This document shows, in pieces, positions 45,206 to 54,745 of a stretch of DNA of 64,000 nt. Both the position numbers and the translations under genes were made by a program. This DNA comes from Fusobacterium varium. Its GTDB lineage: Bacteria > Fusobacteriota > Fusobacteriia > Fusobacteriales > Fusobacteriaceae. The notes below the pieces were generated by a model, which had not been told where the DNA came from, made no database searches, and was given only the letters and a program-made list of their open reading frames with translations. The stretch covers positions 2,294,001-2,358,000 of the forward strand of contig AP017968.1 of the NCBI GenBank assembly GCA_002356455.1, in the 5' to 3' direction. Numbering within the stretch: the first letter of the stretch is position 1; each line of letters opens with the position of its first letter.

Positions 45206-45583
45206 TTATTTTTCCAGATCTTTTTCTATAATCATAAGTCCATGTTCATATCTATCTATTTTATTATTTAAAATACGCAATGATTCCTTAATATCTTCCA
45301 TTTTATCAATAAGCTGATTTCTTTGTTCTATAAGAAGCCTCTTTCTCGCCTCTACTGTTTCATTTCCTTTTTGAAATAATGCTGCATATTCAATCAATGC
45401 TTCTATCTGGACTCCTGCCTTCCTCATACATTTCATCAACTGTATCCAACGACATGAATTTTCATCATAATCTCTTATTCCGCTTTTATTTCTTGGTACT
45501 GGTGGTACCAATCCAATTCTTTCATAATATCTGAGGGTATCAGCAGTCAAATCAAATTGTTTACTAACCTCTGTAATGGTCAT
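45206..45583 (-). CDS. MerR-family regulator (flavodoxin-linked)
   Basis: 125 residues from the ATG at 45583, chosen because AAAGGAGGTAG precedes it. The N-terminal winged helix (TITEVSKQFDLTADTLRYYERIGLVPPVPRNKSGIRDY) is followed by a dimerisation helix; no cysteine-rich effector domain. It lies 31 bp after the flavodoxin gene. Its operon promoter has a MerR-type 19-bp spacer with a palindrome, so it most likely activates itself and the flavodoxin. Relatives respond to electrophiles or aldehydes (general knowledge). Confidence 0.88.
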   Translation of the reverse strand: MTITEVSKQFDLTADTLRYYERIGLVPPVPRNKSGIRDYDENSCRWIQLMKCMRKAGVQIEALIEYAALFQKGNETVEARKRLLIEQRNQLIDKMEDIKESLRILNNKIDRYEHGLMIIEKDLEK

Positions 45584-45614
45584 ATAACTACCTCCTTTAT
45601 TCAAATTTCAATTA

Positions 45615-46145
45615 TTATTTCAAAGAACCTAATTTATGAAGCCATTTTTCTAAATCCTTATCTGCTTCATTTACACTAGAGCCATAAATAGCTAAACCAT
45701 CTAAAATTTTAGAATCTGAACAAAGATTTTTTAAATCTTTTATGCTGTTTCCTAGATGACTTCCTTCATGAGTACAAAATGGAATTATTTTTTTGCCTGA
45801 AAGATTATACATATCAAGAAATGTAAAGACTGCCATAGGCATAGTTCCCCACCAATTTGGATATCCTAAAAAAATAGTATCATAAGAATCTATATTTTCA
45901 ATTCCCCCTATTATTTCAGGTCTGGCATTTATATTTAATTCTTTTTTAGCCTCTTCTGTAGTTTTATTATAATCTAAAGAGTATGATTTTACAGTTTCTA
46001 TTTTAAATATATCACATTTCAGGAGATTTTGAATCTTTTTTGCTATTACTTCTGTATTTCCAACTGAAAGATTTACAATTTTACCTCCAACATAGTTGTT
46101 TCCCTTGTGAGAAAAGTATACTATAAGTTCTTTTGAAATTTTCAT
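45615..46145 (-). CDS. Flavodoxin-type FMN protein
   Basis: 176 residues from the ATG at 46145 (AAAGGGAG ahead; the open frame extends upstream to 46202 without a ribosome site). Flavodoxin_4-like fold: LIVYFSHKGNN at the phosphate loop (with S-H-K replacing the usual SxTGNT), TIFLGYPNWWGTMPMAVFTFLD and PFCTHEGSHLG around the flavin. It carries electrons or reduces small molecules. Paired with MerR. Confidence 0.85.
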   Translation of the reverse strand: MKISKELIVYFSHKGNNYVGGKIVNLSVGNTEVIAKKIQNLLKCDIFKIETVKSYSLDYNKTTEEAKKELNINARPEIIGGIENIDSYDTIFLGYPNWWGTMPMAVFTFLDMYNLSGKKIIPFCTHEGSHLGNSIKDLKNLCSDSKILDGLAIYGSSVNEADKDLEKWLHKLGSLK

Positions 46146-46238
46146 ATTTTTCACTCCCTTTAAAAAAATTATTAAATTAAGATACATAAAAAAATATTGC
46201 AATGTATTTCTATATTAATTTATGTTTATCTTTCTTTA

Positions 46239-46269
46239 AGTAAATCATATGGAGTTCACTCTAAGTCAA
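46239..46269 (-). promoter_or_regulatory. MerR-type promoter of the flavodoxin-merR operon
   Basis: Minus-strand TTGACT (46264-46269), a 19-bp spacer, TTTACT (46239-46244). The long spacer holds GAGT-GA-ACTC, the palindrome expected for a MerR protein that untwists the promoter. Confidence 0.8.
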
Positions 46270-46299
46270 GAATATTTTTATAACTTTTATCAAAAATAA

Positions 46300-46340
46300 A
46301 AAAGTTTCAGAACCTTCTATTTCAAAGATTCTAAAACTTA
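46300..46340 (-). terminator. Terminator of the mod/moa operon
   Basis: AAGTTTCAGAA pairs with TTCTAAAACTT (one mismatch), loop of 16, followed on the minus strand by T6. Confidence 0.8.
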
Positions 46341-46354
46341 GTTTAATTTTTAAT

Positions 46355-46825
46355 TTATTTATTTTCTAAATGAAAATCACTTTTCCCACCAGTTTTGCTT
46401 ATAAGTTTTATCTCTCCTATAATCATATGTTTATCTATGGCCTTACACATATCATATATAGTCAAAGCTGCTACAGTTACAGCAGTAAGAGCTTCCATTT
46501 CTACTCCCGTTTTGCCAGTAGTTTTTACTGATGCCTCTATCCATATTCTGTCTTCTGCTATTTCAAAATCTATATCTGCTCCAGTTAGAAGTATATTATG
46601 ACACATAGGTATCAAATCCCATGTTTTTTTAGCTCCACATATTCCCCCTACCTGTGCTACTGAAAGAACATCTCCTTTTTTTATTTTTCCATCAGTTACA
46701 GCTTTAATGGTATCAGCTGCCATCTGAATATATCCTCTGGCTATCGCTTTTCTTTTAGTCTCATCTTTCTCACTGACATCAACCATTCTTGCTCTGCCAT
46801 TTTCATTGAAATGTGTAAAATCCAT
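46355..46825 (-). CDS. moaC: Cyclic pyranopterin monophosphate synthase
   Basis: 156 residues, full length. [38 protein letters not shown] and [27 protein letters not shown] are the conserved MoaC blocks. It converts the MoaA product to cPMP in molybdopterin synthesis. It lies 12 bp after the moeA-like gene at the end of the modA-modB-moeA-moaC transcript. moaA is not in the window. Confidence 0.95.
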   Translation of the reverse strand: MDFTHFNENGRARMVDVSEKDETKRKAIARGYIQMAADTIKAVTDGKIKKGDVLSVAQVGGICGAKKTWDLIPMCHNILLTGADIDFEIAEDRIWIEASVKTTGKTGVEMEALTAVTVAALTIYDMCKAIDKHMIIGEIKLISKTGGKSDFHLENK

Positions 46826-46837
46826 TTTTCCTACCTC

Positions 46838-47854
46838 TTACTTTCCAAACGTACAATTAGGATAATGGCATATTTCACAGCTTTGACAAAGCCCTCCATT
46901 CCCATACATCATAATATCCCTAGTTGTAAGTTTTTCTCCACTTAATACTCTAGGAAGAACTAAATCAAATATAGTTCTCTTTGCAAACATAACACATCCA
47001 GGAAGCCCCATTACAGGCACATTTCCAAGATATGACAACAAAAACATAGAACCTGGAAGAACAGGTGAACCATAACTTACAAGTTCTCCTCCCATTTCTA
47101 TTATAGCTGAAGGTGTTACATCATCAGGATCTACAGACATTCCACCTGTAAATATAAGCATTTCTGCTCCCATATCCAAAAGTTCCTGTGCCTTTGCTTT
47201 TATCATTTCTTTATTGTCCTGTGAAAGAAATTGAGCAATTACTTCACAATCAAATTTTTTAAGTTTATCTGTAACTATTTTTCCAAATTTATCCTCTATT
47301 CTCCCAAAAAAAACTTCGTTTCCAGTAGTTATCATTCCTACTTTATACTTTCTGTAACTATTGACATTTAATATAGGACTTAAAATAATATTTTGCGCCT
47401 TTTCCATTTTTTCTTTATCTACAACTAAAGGAATTACTCTGGCCCCTGCTATAAGTTCTCCTTTTCTTACTGGAATATTATCTGGAAGTGTTGCGAAAGA
47501 AATTTCTCCCAGCATATTAAGATCAAGAAGTTTTTCTGTATCTACTTTAAGTACACCATCTTCTTCAGCATAAAAATTTATTTTTCCCTCTTTTATCTCA
47601 TCAGCCAACCTTATATTTTTTCCTTTTCCTAGCTTTCCAAGAATAAGAGCTGCATCATTTTCATGTATTCCTTTATCTCCTAATTCAAAAACATAAATGT
47701 GATCTTTTCCTAATTTCAGTAATTTTTCTACATCTTCTTCCTTTATTATATGTCCTTTTTTGAAGGCTCTTCCCTTTACTTCACCAGGGATTATCTCTGT
47801 AATATCATGCTGTAATACATATCCTACTGCATTTACAGTTTCAATTTTTTTCAT
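46838..47854 (-). CDS. MoeA-like molybdopterin-binding protein with C-terminal Cys cluster
   Basis: 338 residues. The core is a MoCF_biosynth/MPT-binding fold (YKVGMITTGNEVFFGRIEDKFGKIV, DMGAEMLIFTGGMSVDPDDVTPSAI, VMGLPGCVMFAKRTIFDLVLPRV) after an N-terminal SAF-like region. It is shorter than classical MoeA (about 400) and lacks the usual beta-barrel domain IV, ending instead in CQSCEICHYPNC, a 4-Cys metal-binding-like tail. It may insert or store molybdate on molybdopterin. Its start overlaps the modB stop by 1 base. Confidence 0.8.
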   Translation of the reverse strand: MKKIETVNAVGYVLQHDITEIIPGEVKGRAFKKGHIIKEEDVEKLLKLGKDHIYVFELGDKGIHENDAALILGKLGKGKNIRLADEIKEGKINFYAEEDGVLKVDTEKLLDLNMLGEISFATLPDNIPVRKGELIAGARVIPLVVDKEKMEKAQNIILSPILNVNSYRKYKVGMITTGNEVFFGRIEDKFGKIVTDKLKKFDCEVIAQFLSQDNKEMIKAKAQELLDMGAEMLIFTGGMSVDPDDVTPSAIIEMGGELVSYGSPVLPGSMFLLSYLGNVPVMGLPGCVMFAKRTIFDLVLPRVLSGEKLTTRDIMMYGNGGLCQSCEICHYPNCTFGK

Positions 47855-48522
47855 TACTTTTCTGCTCCTTTAAAAAAATAGTTATATAGACACATTATAC
47901 AAAAACTTATTATAAGTACTATCACCAACAGAAGATTAGCTGTTTCATTATCTCCACGTTCAACTGCTGAATATATGGCAATAGACATAGTCTGTGTCTT
48001 TCCTGGTATGTTTCCTGCCAGCATAAGAGTGGCACCAAATTCTCCCAGAGCTCTTCCAAAAGATAATACTATACCTGCAAGTATATTTCTCCTTATCAAT
48101 GGAAGTATTATTAATCGAAGTATCTGAAAATCAGAAGCTCCCATTTCTTTTCCAGCTTCTCTGTATGTATAGTCCAATGATGAAAATCCTGCTTTTATAC
48201 AATTGTACATAAGAGGCAGAGATACTACAAATGCAGTGATTATTCCTGCCCACCATGAAAATATTACCTGAATATTAAAAAACTTATACAGATATGAACC
48301 TATTATACCCCTTTTTCCAAGGAATATAATGAGAATATACCCAAGAACTGTAGGAGATATAAAAAGAGAAAGATTTATAAGCATTTCAATTATACTTCTA
48401 AGTTTTTTACTCCTGTTTTCCATACCCCATACTAAGAATACTGCTGCTATCAATGTTAAAACAGTGGATATAGAAGCTATTTTCAAGGTTAAAAATACAG
48501 CATTTATATCAAATCTATTCAT
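47854..48522 (-). CDS. modB: Molybdate ABC transporter permease
   Basis: 222 residues, about 5-6 membrane helices. The ABC-permease EAA loop is visible (YREAGKEMGASDFQILRLIILPLIRRNILAG), with GRALGEFGATLMLAGNIPGKTQTMSIAIY, a ModB hallmark. Overlaps the modA end by 8 bp. The ATPase modC is not nearby. Confidence 0.93.
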   Translation of the reverse strand: MNRFDINAVFLTLKIASISTVLTLIAAVFLVWGMENRSKKLRSIIEMLINLSLFISPTVLGYILIIFLGKRGIIGSYLYKFFNIQVIFSWWAGIITAFVVSLPLMYNCIKAGFSSLDYTYREAGKEMGASDFQILRLIILPLIRRNILAGIVLSFGRALGEFGATLMLAGNIPGKTQTMSIAIYSAVERGDNETANLLLVIVLIISFCIMCLYNYFFKGAEK

Positions 48523-49261
48523 TTATTACTTTAAACCCAAATTTATCAAAAATGTCTATCGATTCCTTTGTTGTAAGGAATTTATAAAAATCTTTTACTT
48601 CATCTCTCTCTTTATCTTTTAATATACCACAACTATATATAATAGGTGTGTGAAGTGTATTCGGTACTTCATAAACTATTTCAGCATTTTTCATAACCTT
48701 GCTGTCTGTTTTATAAATCATAGCATAATCAACTTCATATAAATCCACATACTGCATAGCACTTCTGACATCTTTAGAAAGTACAAAGTTTTCCTGCATT
48801 CTATCCCATAATCCTTCATTTTCCAATACCTGTTTTGCATATCTTCCAGCAGGTACTACATCGGGATCTCCTATTGCTACTTTATGATCCAGCATTTCAG
48901 ATAAACTGTCTATTTTTTTTCTTCCTGCTACTACCATTGTGTTTTCAAGAATATCTTTAGAAAATTTTTCAGATACTAAATCTTGCTTTTTTAAATCTTC
49001 CAAGTCTTTTTTAGATGCAAAAAATACAAAATCTACAGGAGCTCCCCCTTCTATTTGCTTTTTCAAAGCTCCAGAGGCCCCAAAATTTACATTTATTACT
49101 ACATTTTTATTTTCTTTTTGATAATTTTCCACTATTTGAGATAATACCTCATTCAAACTTGCTGCCGCACTTATAGTTATCTCCTTTTTTTCTGTTTTCC
49201 CACATGCTGCTAATAAAAAAATCGATACTGCTGCTATCAACGTTGTAAAAACTTTTTTCAT
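48515..49261 (-). CDS. modA: Molybdate-binding lipoprotein
   Basis: 248 residues. A lipoprotein signal with lipobox FLLAAC (Cys20) is followed by a periplasmic binding protein: ITISAAASLNEVLSQI, NFGASGALKKQIEGGAPVDFVFFAS and GDPDVVPAGRYAKQVL are ModA motifs that cage the oxyanion. It captures molybdate (or tungstate) and hands it to ModB. First gene of the operon. Confidence 0.94.
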   Translation of the reverse strand: MKKVFTTLIAAVSIFLLAACGKTEKKEITISAAASLNEVLSQIVENYQKENKNVVINVNFGASGALKKQIEGGAPVDFVFFASKKDLEDLKKQDLVSEKFSKDILENTMVVAGRKKIDSLSEMLDHKVAIGDPDVVPAGRYAKQVLENEGLWDRMQENFVLSKDVRSAMQYVDLYEVDYAMIYKTDSKVMKNAEIVYEVPNTLHTPIIYSCGILKDKERDEVKDFYKFLTTKESIDIFDKFGFKVINE

Positions 49262-49428
49262 CTAATCACCTCATTATTTTATCTTAGACCATTTTATCAG
49301 ATTTAACATTTTATATCAAGAGTTCTAAACTTTATTTTCTACTTTTCTAAATTTTTCAAATACTTTTCCATTCTTTTCTCCAGAAATATATGATATAATA
49401 AAAAAAATCATTATGGAGGCACTAATCT

Positions 49429-49920
49429 ATGTTTAGAACAGCTATAGTTTGTATGAGTGACAAGGGAGCTAAAGGAGAGAGAGAAGACCTTTCAACTAAA
49501 GTAATAGAAAAAATAATTATTGAAAATGGATACAAAGTGACAAAAAAAATATTAATACCTGATGAATTTGAGCTTATAAAAGAAACATTAAAAAATATAT
49601 GTGATAATGATGAAGCTGATTTAATTCTTACTACTGGTGGAACGGGATTTTCAAAAAGAGATGTAACTCCAGAAGCAACATTAGAAATAATAGATAAAGC
49701 TGCTCCAGGAATTCCAGAAGCCATAAGAGCTTATTCCATGACTATAACTAAAAGAGCTATGCTTTCCAGAGCTGCTGCTGGAATAAGAAAAAATACTCTT
49801 ATTATAAACATGCCTGGAAGTCCAAAAGCTGTAGAAGAATCTTTATCTTTTATTATAGATTCTCTTACTCATGGCTTAGAAATATTGGTGGGAAGTTCAT
49901 CTGAATGTGCAAGAAGATAA
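49429..49920 (+). CDS. mogA: Molybdopterin adenylyltransferase
   Basis: 163 residues, MogA/MoaB family: CMSDKGAKGEREDLSTKVI, LILTTGGTGFSKRDVTPEATLEI (TTGGTG phosphate loop) and NMPGSPKAVEESLSFI. It adenylates molybdopterin before Mo insertion. It is divergent from modA, with the two transcripts sharing a 167-bp gap, and completes the Mo-cofactor set here. TATAAT near 49392 is a possible -10. Confidence 0.92.
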   Translation: MFRTAIVCMSDKGAKGEREDLSTKVIEKIIIENGYKVTKKILIPDEFELIKETLKNICDNDEADLILTTGGTGFSKRDVTPEATLEIIDKAAPGIPEAIRAYSMTITKRAMLSRAAAGIRKNTLIINMPGSPKAVEESLSFIIDSLTHGLEILVGSSSECARR

Positions 49921-49927
49921 TACATTA

Positions 49928-49964
49928 AAAAAACAGTCATTAAAATTAATGACTGTTTCTCTTT
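49928..49964 (+). terminator. Terminator after mogA
   Basis: AAACAGTCATTAA pairs with TTAATGACTGTTT, followed by a T-rich tail. It probably also serves the opposite small gene. Confidence 0.85.
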
Positions 49965-50016
49965 TATACAATTTAGTTTTAGTATTAATAAAAATTTGTT
50001 ATCAAAAAAAGTTGTT

Positions 50017-50205
50017 TTATCTTTCTATATTTCTTTCTTGTGCGTGAATATGAGCTGTTATTTGTTTATTTTCTGTTTTTTCCTGTGCTTTTACTTCAAT
50101 TTTGCTCATTTCCAATGGTTTTCCATCACCTGCTTCTGCATATATAACTCCATTTGAACAAATCATCATTGTTAATGCTGATAAAATTATTGCTGTCTTC
50201 TTCAT
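50017..50205 (-). CDS. Small secreted protein, 62 aa
   Basis: Start at 50205, chosen because GAGGAGG lies just upstream. A signal peptide (MKKTAIILSALTMMICSNGVIYA, cut near YAEA) is followed by about 38 polar residues (EMSKIEVKAQEKTENKQITAH...) with no cysteine. I do not recognise the family. It stands alone between mogA and a split MerR gene. Confidence 0.55.
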   Translation of the reverse strand: MKKTAIILSALTMMICSNGVIYAEAGDGKPLEMSKIEVKAQEKTENKQITAHIHAQERNIER

Positions 50206-50436
50206 CTTGCTGCCTCCTCTATTATAGAATTTTATTTGCATCATATAAGAATATTTCTTTATATAAATAATTATAAACGTTCAACTAGGTTTAAGGTCAA
50301 GATTTTTTTAAATAAATTCAATAAAAATTTTGTAGTAAAATTTATCTTTATTTGTTATCATTATATATAAATATAATAAGTTTTAATTTTTAATTTCGCA
50401 ATAAGTTTTCTGCTTAAAATTATTCAAGGAGGAGAT

Positions 50437-51272
50437 ATGCAAAAGTATTTTTTAATTGGAGAAATTTCTGAACTTCTTAAAATTCCACGTTCGACATTAA
50501 GATACTACGATAGAGAGGGCATAATTTCACCTAAATTTAGAAAAGAAAATAATTACAGGTACTATACAAGAGCTCAAATAATAACAATAAAAAAAATAAC
50601 TACAATGAGAAAACTGGGTCTGACTTTAGATGAAATTAAAATCTTTTTTAATGAAAAAACAGATGAAAGAGAAAAAGAAAAAAAGATGAAATATTAATAG
50701 AAAAGGTTTTAGAAAGAATTAATGAAGATATAGAAAAATTAAAAATGGTGAAAAAAGATTTGGAAATTCATCTTGAAAGGATGAAAAAAAGTTCAAAAAT
50801 ACCTATTAGAATTCCTTTTATAGAGGAGATAAAAAATATCAAGGGGTTAAAAGTATATGAAAAAGAAAATCGTAAAACACTTGCTTTTCCTAATAAAAAA
50901 ATTCTGGAATTAATTAATGAATACGATGGAAAAATATTATTTTATATAACTAAAAAAGATCTAAGTGAAATGGACGATGTGAATGTTCTAGGATCAGGAT
51001 ATATTGTTGTAAAAGGTGATAAAAAAGTTGAAGAAGTTATTTTAAAAAAAGGCAGGTATGCCTGCATGTTTTTGAAAGGAAACCATTTTGAAAATAAAAT
51101 TTCAATAAAAAAATTAATTGAATGGATAGAGGAAAATAATTTTAAAAGAGCAAATGATGAAGTTAATATCATAATTGAGCCAGGAAATTTAAGTATAAAA
51201 AAAAGAGAAGATATTTTCTATAAAGTAAGCATATTGATTGAAAACTCCAATATAAAAATGAGGAGGACTTAA
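50437..51272 (+). CDS. MerR-family regulator split by a dnaX-type slippery sequence
   Basis: The first frame (50437-50697) encodes a MerR winged helix (LIGEISELLKIPRSTLRYYDREGIISPKFRKENNYRYY...) and stops after 86 codons. The -1 frame continues without a gap from DEILIEKVLERIN to 51272, giving a coiled linker and an effector-binding domain, about 278 residues in all, the usual size of MerR/GyrI-like regulators. The switch point is A AAA AAG (50679-50685) in register with the first frame, the classic -1 slippery heptamer. No clear stimulatory hairpin was seen. It could be programmed frameshifting, poly-A slippage or a broken gene. AAGGAGGAG gives the start. Confidence 0.7.
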
Positions 51273-51286
51273 AGTCTTCCTCATTT
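51258..51286. terminator. Bidirectional terminator between the MerR gene and the c subunit
   Basis: GAGGAGGACTT pairs with AAGTCTTCCTC (mismatch in the middle); T-rich on the plus side and A/T-rich on the minus side. Confidence 0.7.
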
Positions 51287-51289
51287 ATT

Positions 51290-51943
<654 letters not shown>

Positions 51944-53381
51944 AAAAAAAGCTGAGTAACATTTAAAAAAAATGTTTTACTCAGCTCTCTTTTTTGTATA
52001 ATATAGTTACCACCCTAATTATACAAAGGAGACATTCATGCAAATCAAACATATTATCTCTAAAGTCAATATAACAAATCTTTTAGGTAAAATCAAGAAA
52101 TATTTTAAAAATGAACATTTTGAGGATGTTAAACAGACTATTCAAAAATTCTTAGCTTGTTCTATTGATAAATCTTTTCTCTCTCTTCAATGCCCTAAGT
52201 GTCATGAGGCGCATAAAATTAAAGTTACTTGTAAATCTAGATTTTGTCCTTCCTGTGGTAAACGTTATTCTGCTGTTTGAACTGAAAAAACTTCCACTTC
52301 TCTTATTGATGTTAAACATAGAAGTGTCCTTTTTACTATTCCTGAAGAACTTAGAATGTTTTTCTTCTATGATAGAGACCTTTTAACTAAGCTTGCTTAT
52401 GCTGTTAATGATGTTTTTAAATATCAATTTCATAACATTAAAGCAAAAAATCAAAGAATTCATAAAATTTCAAAATATTCCTCTAAATACTTTACTAACT
52501 CAGATATCATTCATTATGGATTGATTACTGTTATTCATACCTTTGGGCGCGATCTTAAATGGAACCCTCATATTCATGCTATTGTTACTTTAGGTGGATT
52601 CAATAAAAACTTCCAATTTCTTGAAAAAAAATATTTTCATGTCAATTCCATTGCTGGACAATGGAAAAAAATGGTTATTGATATTGTTAAATCTGGAAAT
52701 TATGACAAGCCTGAAATTAAAGCTAAAGCTTATGCTGCTGCTAACTACCTTTATCGCAAAAATACAAGATTCTTTTTCAATGTTGCAAAAAATGATTTAA
52801 ATAATAATATTTATGCAATTAAATATATTGGCAGATATCTGTCAAGAGCTCCTATCGCAGAATATAAAATTGTTGATTTCTATGATAATAAGGTTACTTT
52901 CTATTATGAAAGTCTTGCTGATGATAAACAAAGAATTGAGCTTACTTTAGATGTGGAAACATTTCTTTCCAAATTAATTATTCACATTCCCCCTAAACAT
53001 TTCAAAATGATTAGGCGCTTTGGAATCTATTCTAGAAATATTAAATCAGAACTTAAAAACATCATGAAATTCATGAGAAAATATGTCTCTAAATATTCCA
53101 ATTCTACTTTTTATCAACTTGAAATATGGAACGCTTTTGGAGTAAATCCTTTTTATTGTTTTAAATGTAATGCCAGAATGAAAGTTAAAAAAATATCATA
53201 TTTTAATATACATACAGGCTCCATTTGCTGGAAAGAATATCGCTAAACAGCTGATTAACAATCAGCTTTTTTGTGCTGTCAATTTTAATCTTATTCAATT
53301 AATATATCTAATATGAATACAAAATAATTAACATTTTTTATTTTTTCAACAAATTTATCAAATTATAATTTCCTAAGAAAT
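51944..53381 (+). mobile_element. IS91-like element, copy 1
   Basis: From hairpin GCTGAGTAA...TTACTCAGC at 51951 to CCTAAGAAAT at 53381, 1431 bp, exactly the length of copy 3. The left-end hairpin is preceded by A7. After the transposase comes a hairpin AGCTGATT / AATCAGCT and about 110 bp of non-coding tail shared by all copies. Copy 2 begins directly after it. Confidence 0.85.
52038..53246 (+). CDS. IS91-like HUH transposase, copy 1, interrupted by in-frame UGA
   Basis: The N-terminal part is a zinc-binding domain (CPKCHE ... CKSRFCPSCGKRY); UGA at 52278-52280; the same frame continues to a Y2-type transposase with HUH motif NPHIHAIV and the tyrosine helix YIGRYLSRAPIAEY. Total 402 codons plus the UGA. 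Homologous proteins usually have an aromatic residue, often Trp, just after the zinc ribbon, so UGA may stand for UGG. A hairpin CACTTCT-N18-AGAAGTG starts 15 bases after the UGA. Either recoding or a shared dead codon. Confidence 0.8.
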
Positions 53382-53388
53382 AAAAAAA

Positions 53389-54686
53389 GCTGAGTAACAT
53401 TTAAAAAAAATGTTTTACTCAGCTCTCTTTTTTGTATAATATAGTTACCACCCTAATTATACAAAGGAGACATTCATGCAAATCAAACATATTATCTCTA
53501 AAATCAATATAACAAATCTTTTAGGTAAAATCAAGAAATATTTTAAAAATGAACATTTTGAGGATGTTAAACAGACTATTCAAAAATTCTTAGCTTGTTC
53601 TATTGATAAATCTTTTCTCTCTCTTCAATGCCCTAATTGTCATGAGGCGCATAAAATTAAAGTTACTTGTAAATCTAGATTTTGTCCTTCCTGCGGTAAA
53701 CGTTATTCTGCTGTTTGAACTGAAAAAACTTCCACTTCTCTTATTGATGTTAAACATAGAAGTGTCCTTTTTACTATTCCTGAAGAACTTAGAATGTTTT
53801 TCTTCTATGATAGAGACCTTTTAACTAAGCTTGCTTATGCTGTTAATGATGTTTTTAAATATCAATTTCATAACATTAAAGCAAAAAATCAAAGAATTCA
53901 TAAAATTTCAAAATATTCCTCTAAATACTTTACTAACTCAGATATCATTCATTATGGATTGATTACTGTTATTCATACCTTTGGACGCGATCTTAAATGG
54001 AATCCTCATATTCATGCTATTGTTACTTTAGGTGGATTCAATAAAAACTACCAATTTCTTGAAAAAAAATATTTTCATGTCAATTCCATTGCTGGACAAT
54101 GGAAAAAAATGGTTATTGATATTGTTAAATCTGGAAATTATGACAAGCCTGAAATTAAAGCTAAAGCTTATGCTGCTGCTAACTACCTTTATCGCAAAAA
54201 TACAAGATTCTTTTTCAATGTTGCAAAAAATGATTTAAATAATAATATTTATGCAATTAAATATATTGGCAGATATCTGTCAAGAGCTCCTATCGCAGAA
54301 TATAAAATTATTGATTTCTATGATAATAAGGTTACTTTCTATTATGAAAGTCTTGCTGATGATAAACAAAGAATTGAGCTTACTTTAGATGCAGAAACAT
54401 TTCTTTCTAAATTAATTATTCACATTCCCCCTAAACATTTCAAAATGATTAGGCGCTTTGGAATCTATTCTAGAAATATTAAATCAGAACTTAAAAATAT
54501 CATGAAATTCATGAGAAAATATGTCTCTAAATATTCCAATTCTACTTTTTATCAACTTGAAATATGGAAAGCTTTTGGAGTAAATCCTTTTTATTGTTTT
54601 AAATGTAATGCCAGAATGAAAGTTAAAAAAATATCATATTTTAATATACATACAGGCTCCATTTGCTGGAAAGAATATCGCTAAAT
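53389..54686 (+). mobile_element. IS91-like element, copy 2, split by the IS1182-like element
   Basis: Begins at the same hairpin as copy 1. Two bases after the transposase stop it is cut by the IS1182-like end; its tail resumes at 57896 and runs to about 58009. The 21 bases lost at the junction are exactly the 3' hairpin of the element. Confidence 0.8.
53476..54684 (+). CDS. IS91-like HUH transposase, copy 2, with in-frame UGA
   Basis: Same layout as copy 1, UGA at 53716-53718. It differs from copy 1 by a few residues (Lys/Asn in the CPNC box, Phe/Tyr in NKNYQF, Val/Ile, Val/Ala, Asn/Lys) and by several silent changes. No other disabling mutation is present. Protein sequence is identical to copy 3. 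Confidence 0.8.
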
Positions 54687-54745
54687 GGGGCTGTTGCAAA
54701 TTAGTGATTGATAAACTAATTTGTGCAGCCTCTCTTATTTTACAT

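Noticed and set aside
52281-52326. The hairpin after the UGA considered as a selenocysteine insertion element
   Set aside because: Bacterial SECIS elements start closer to the UGA and have a characteristic loop; neither is evident, so Sec is not claimed.
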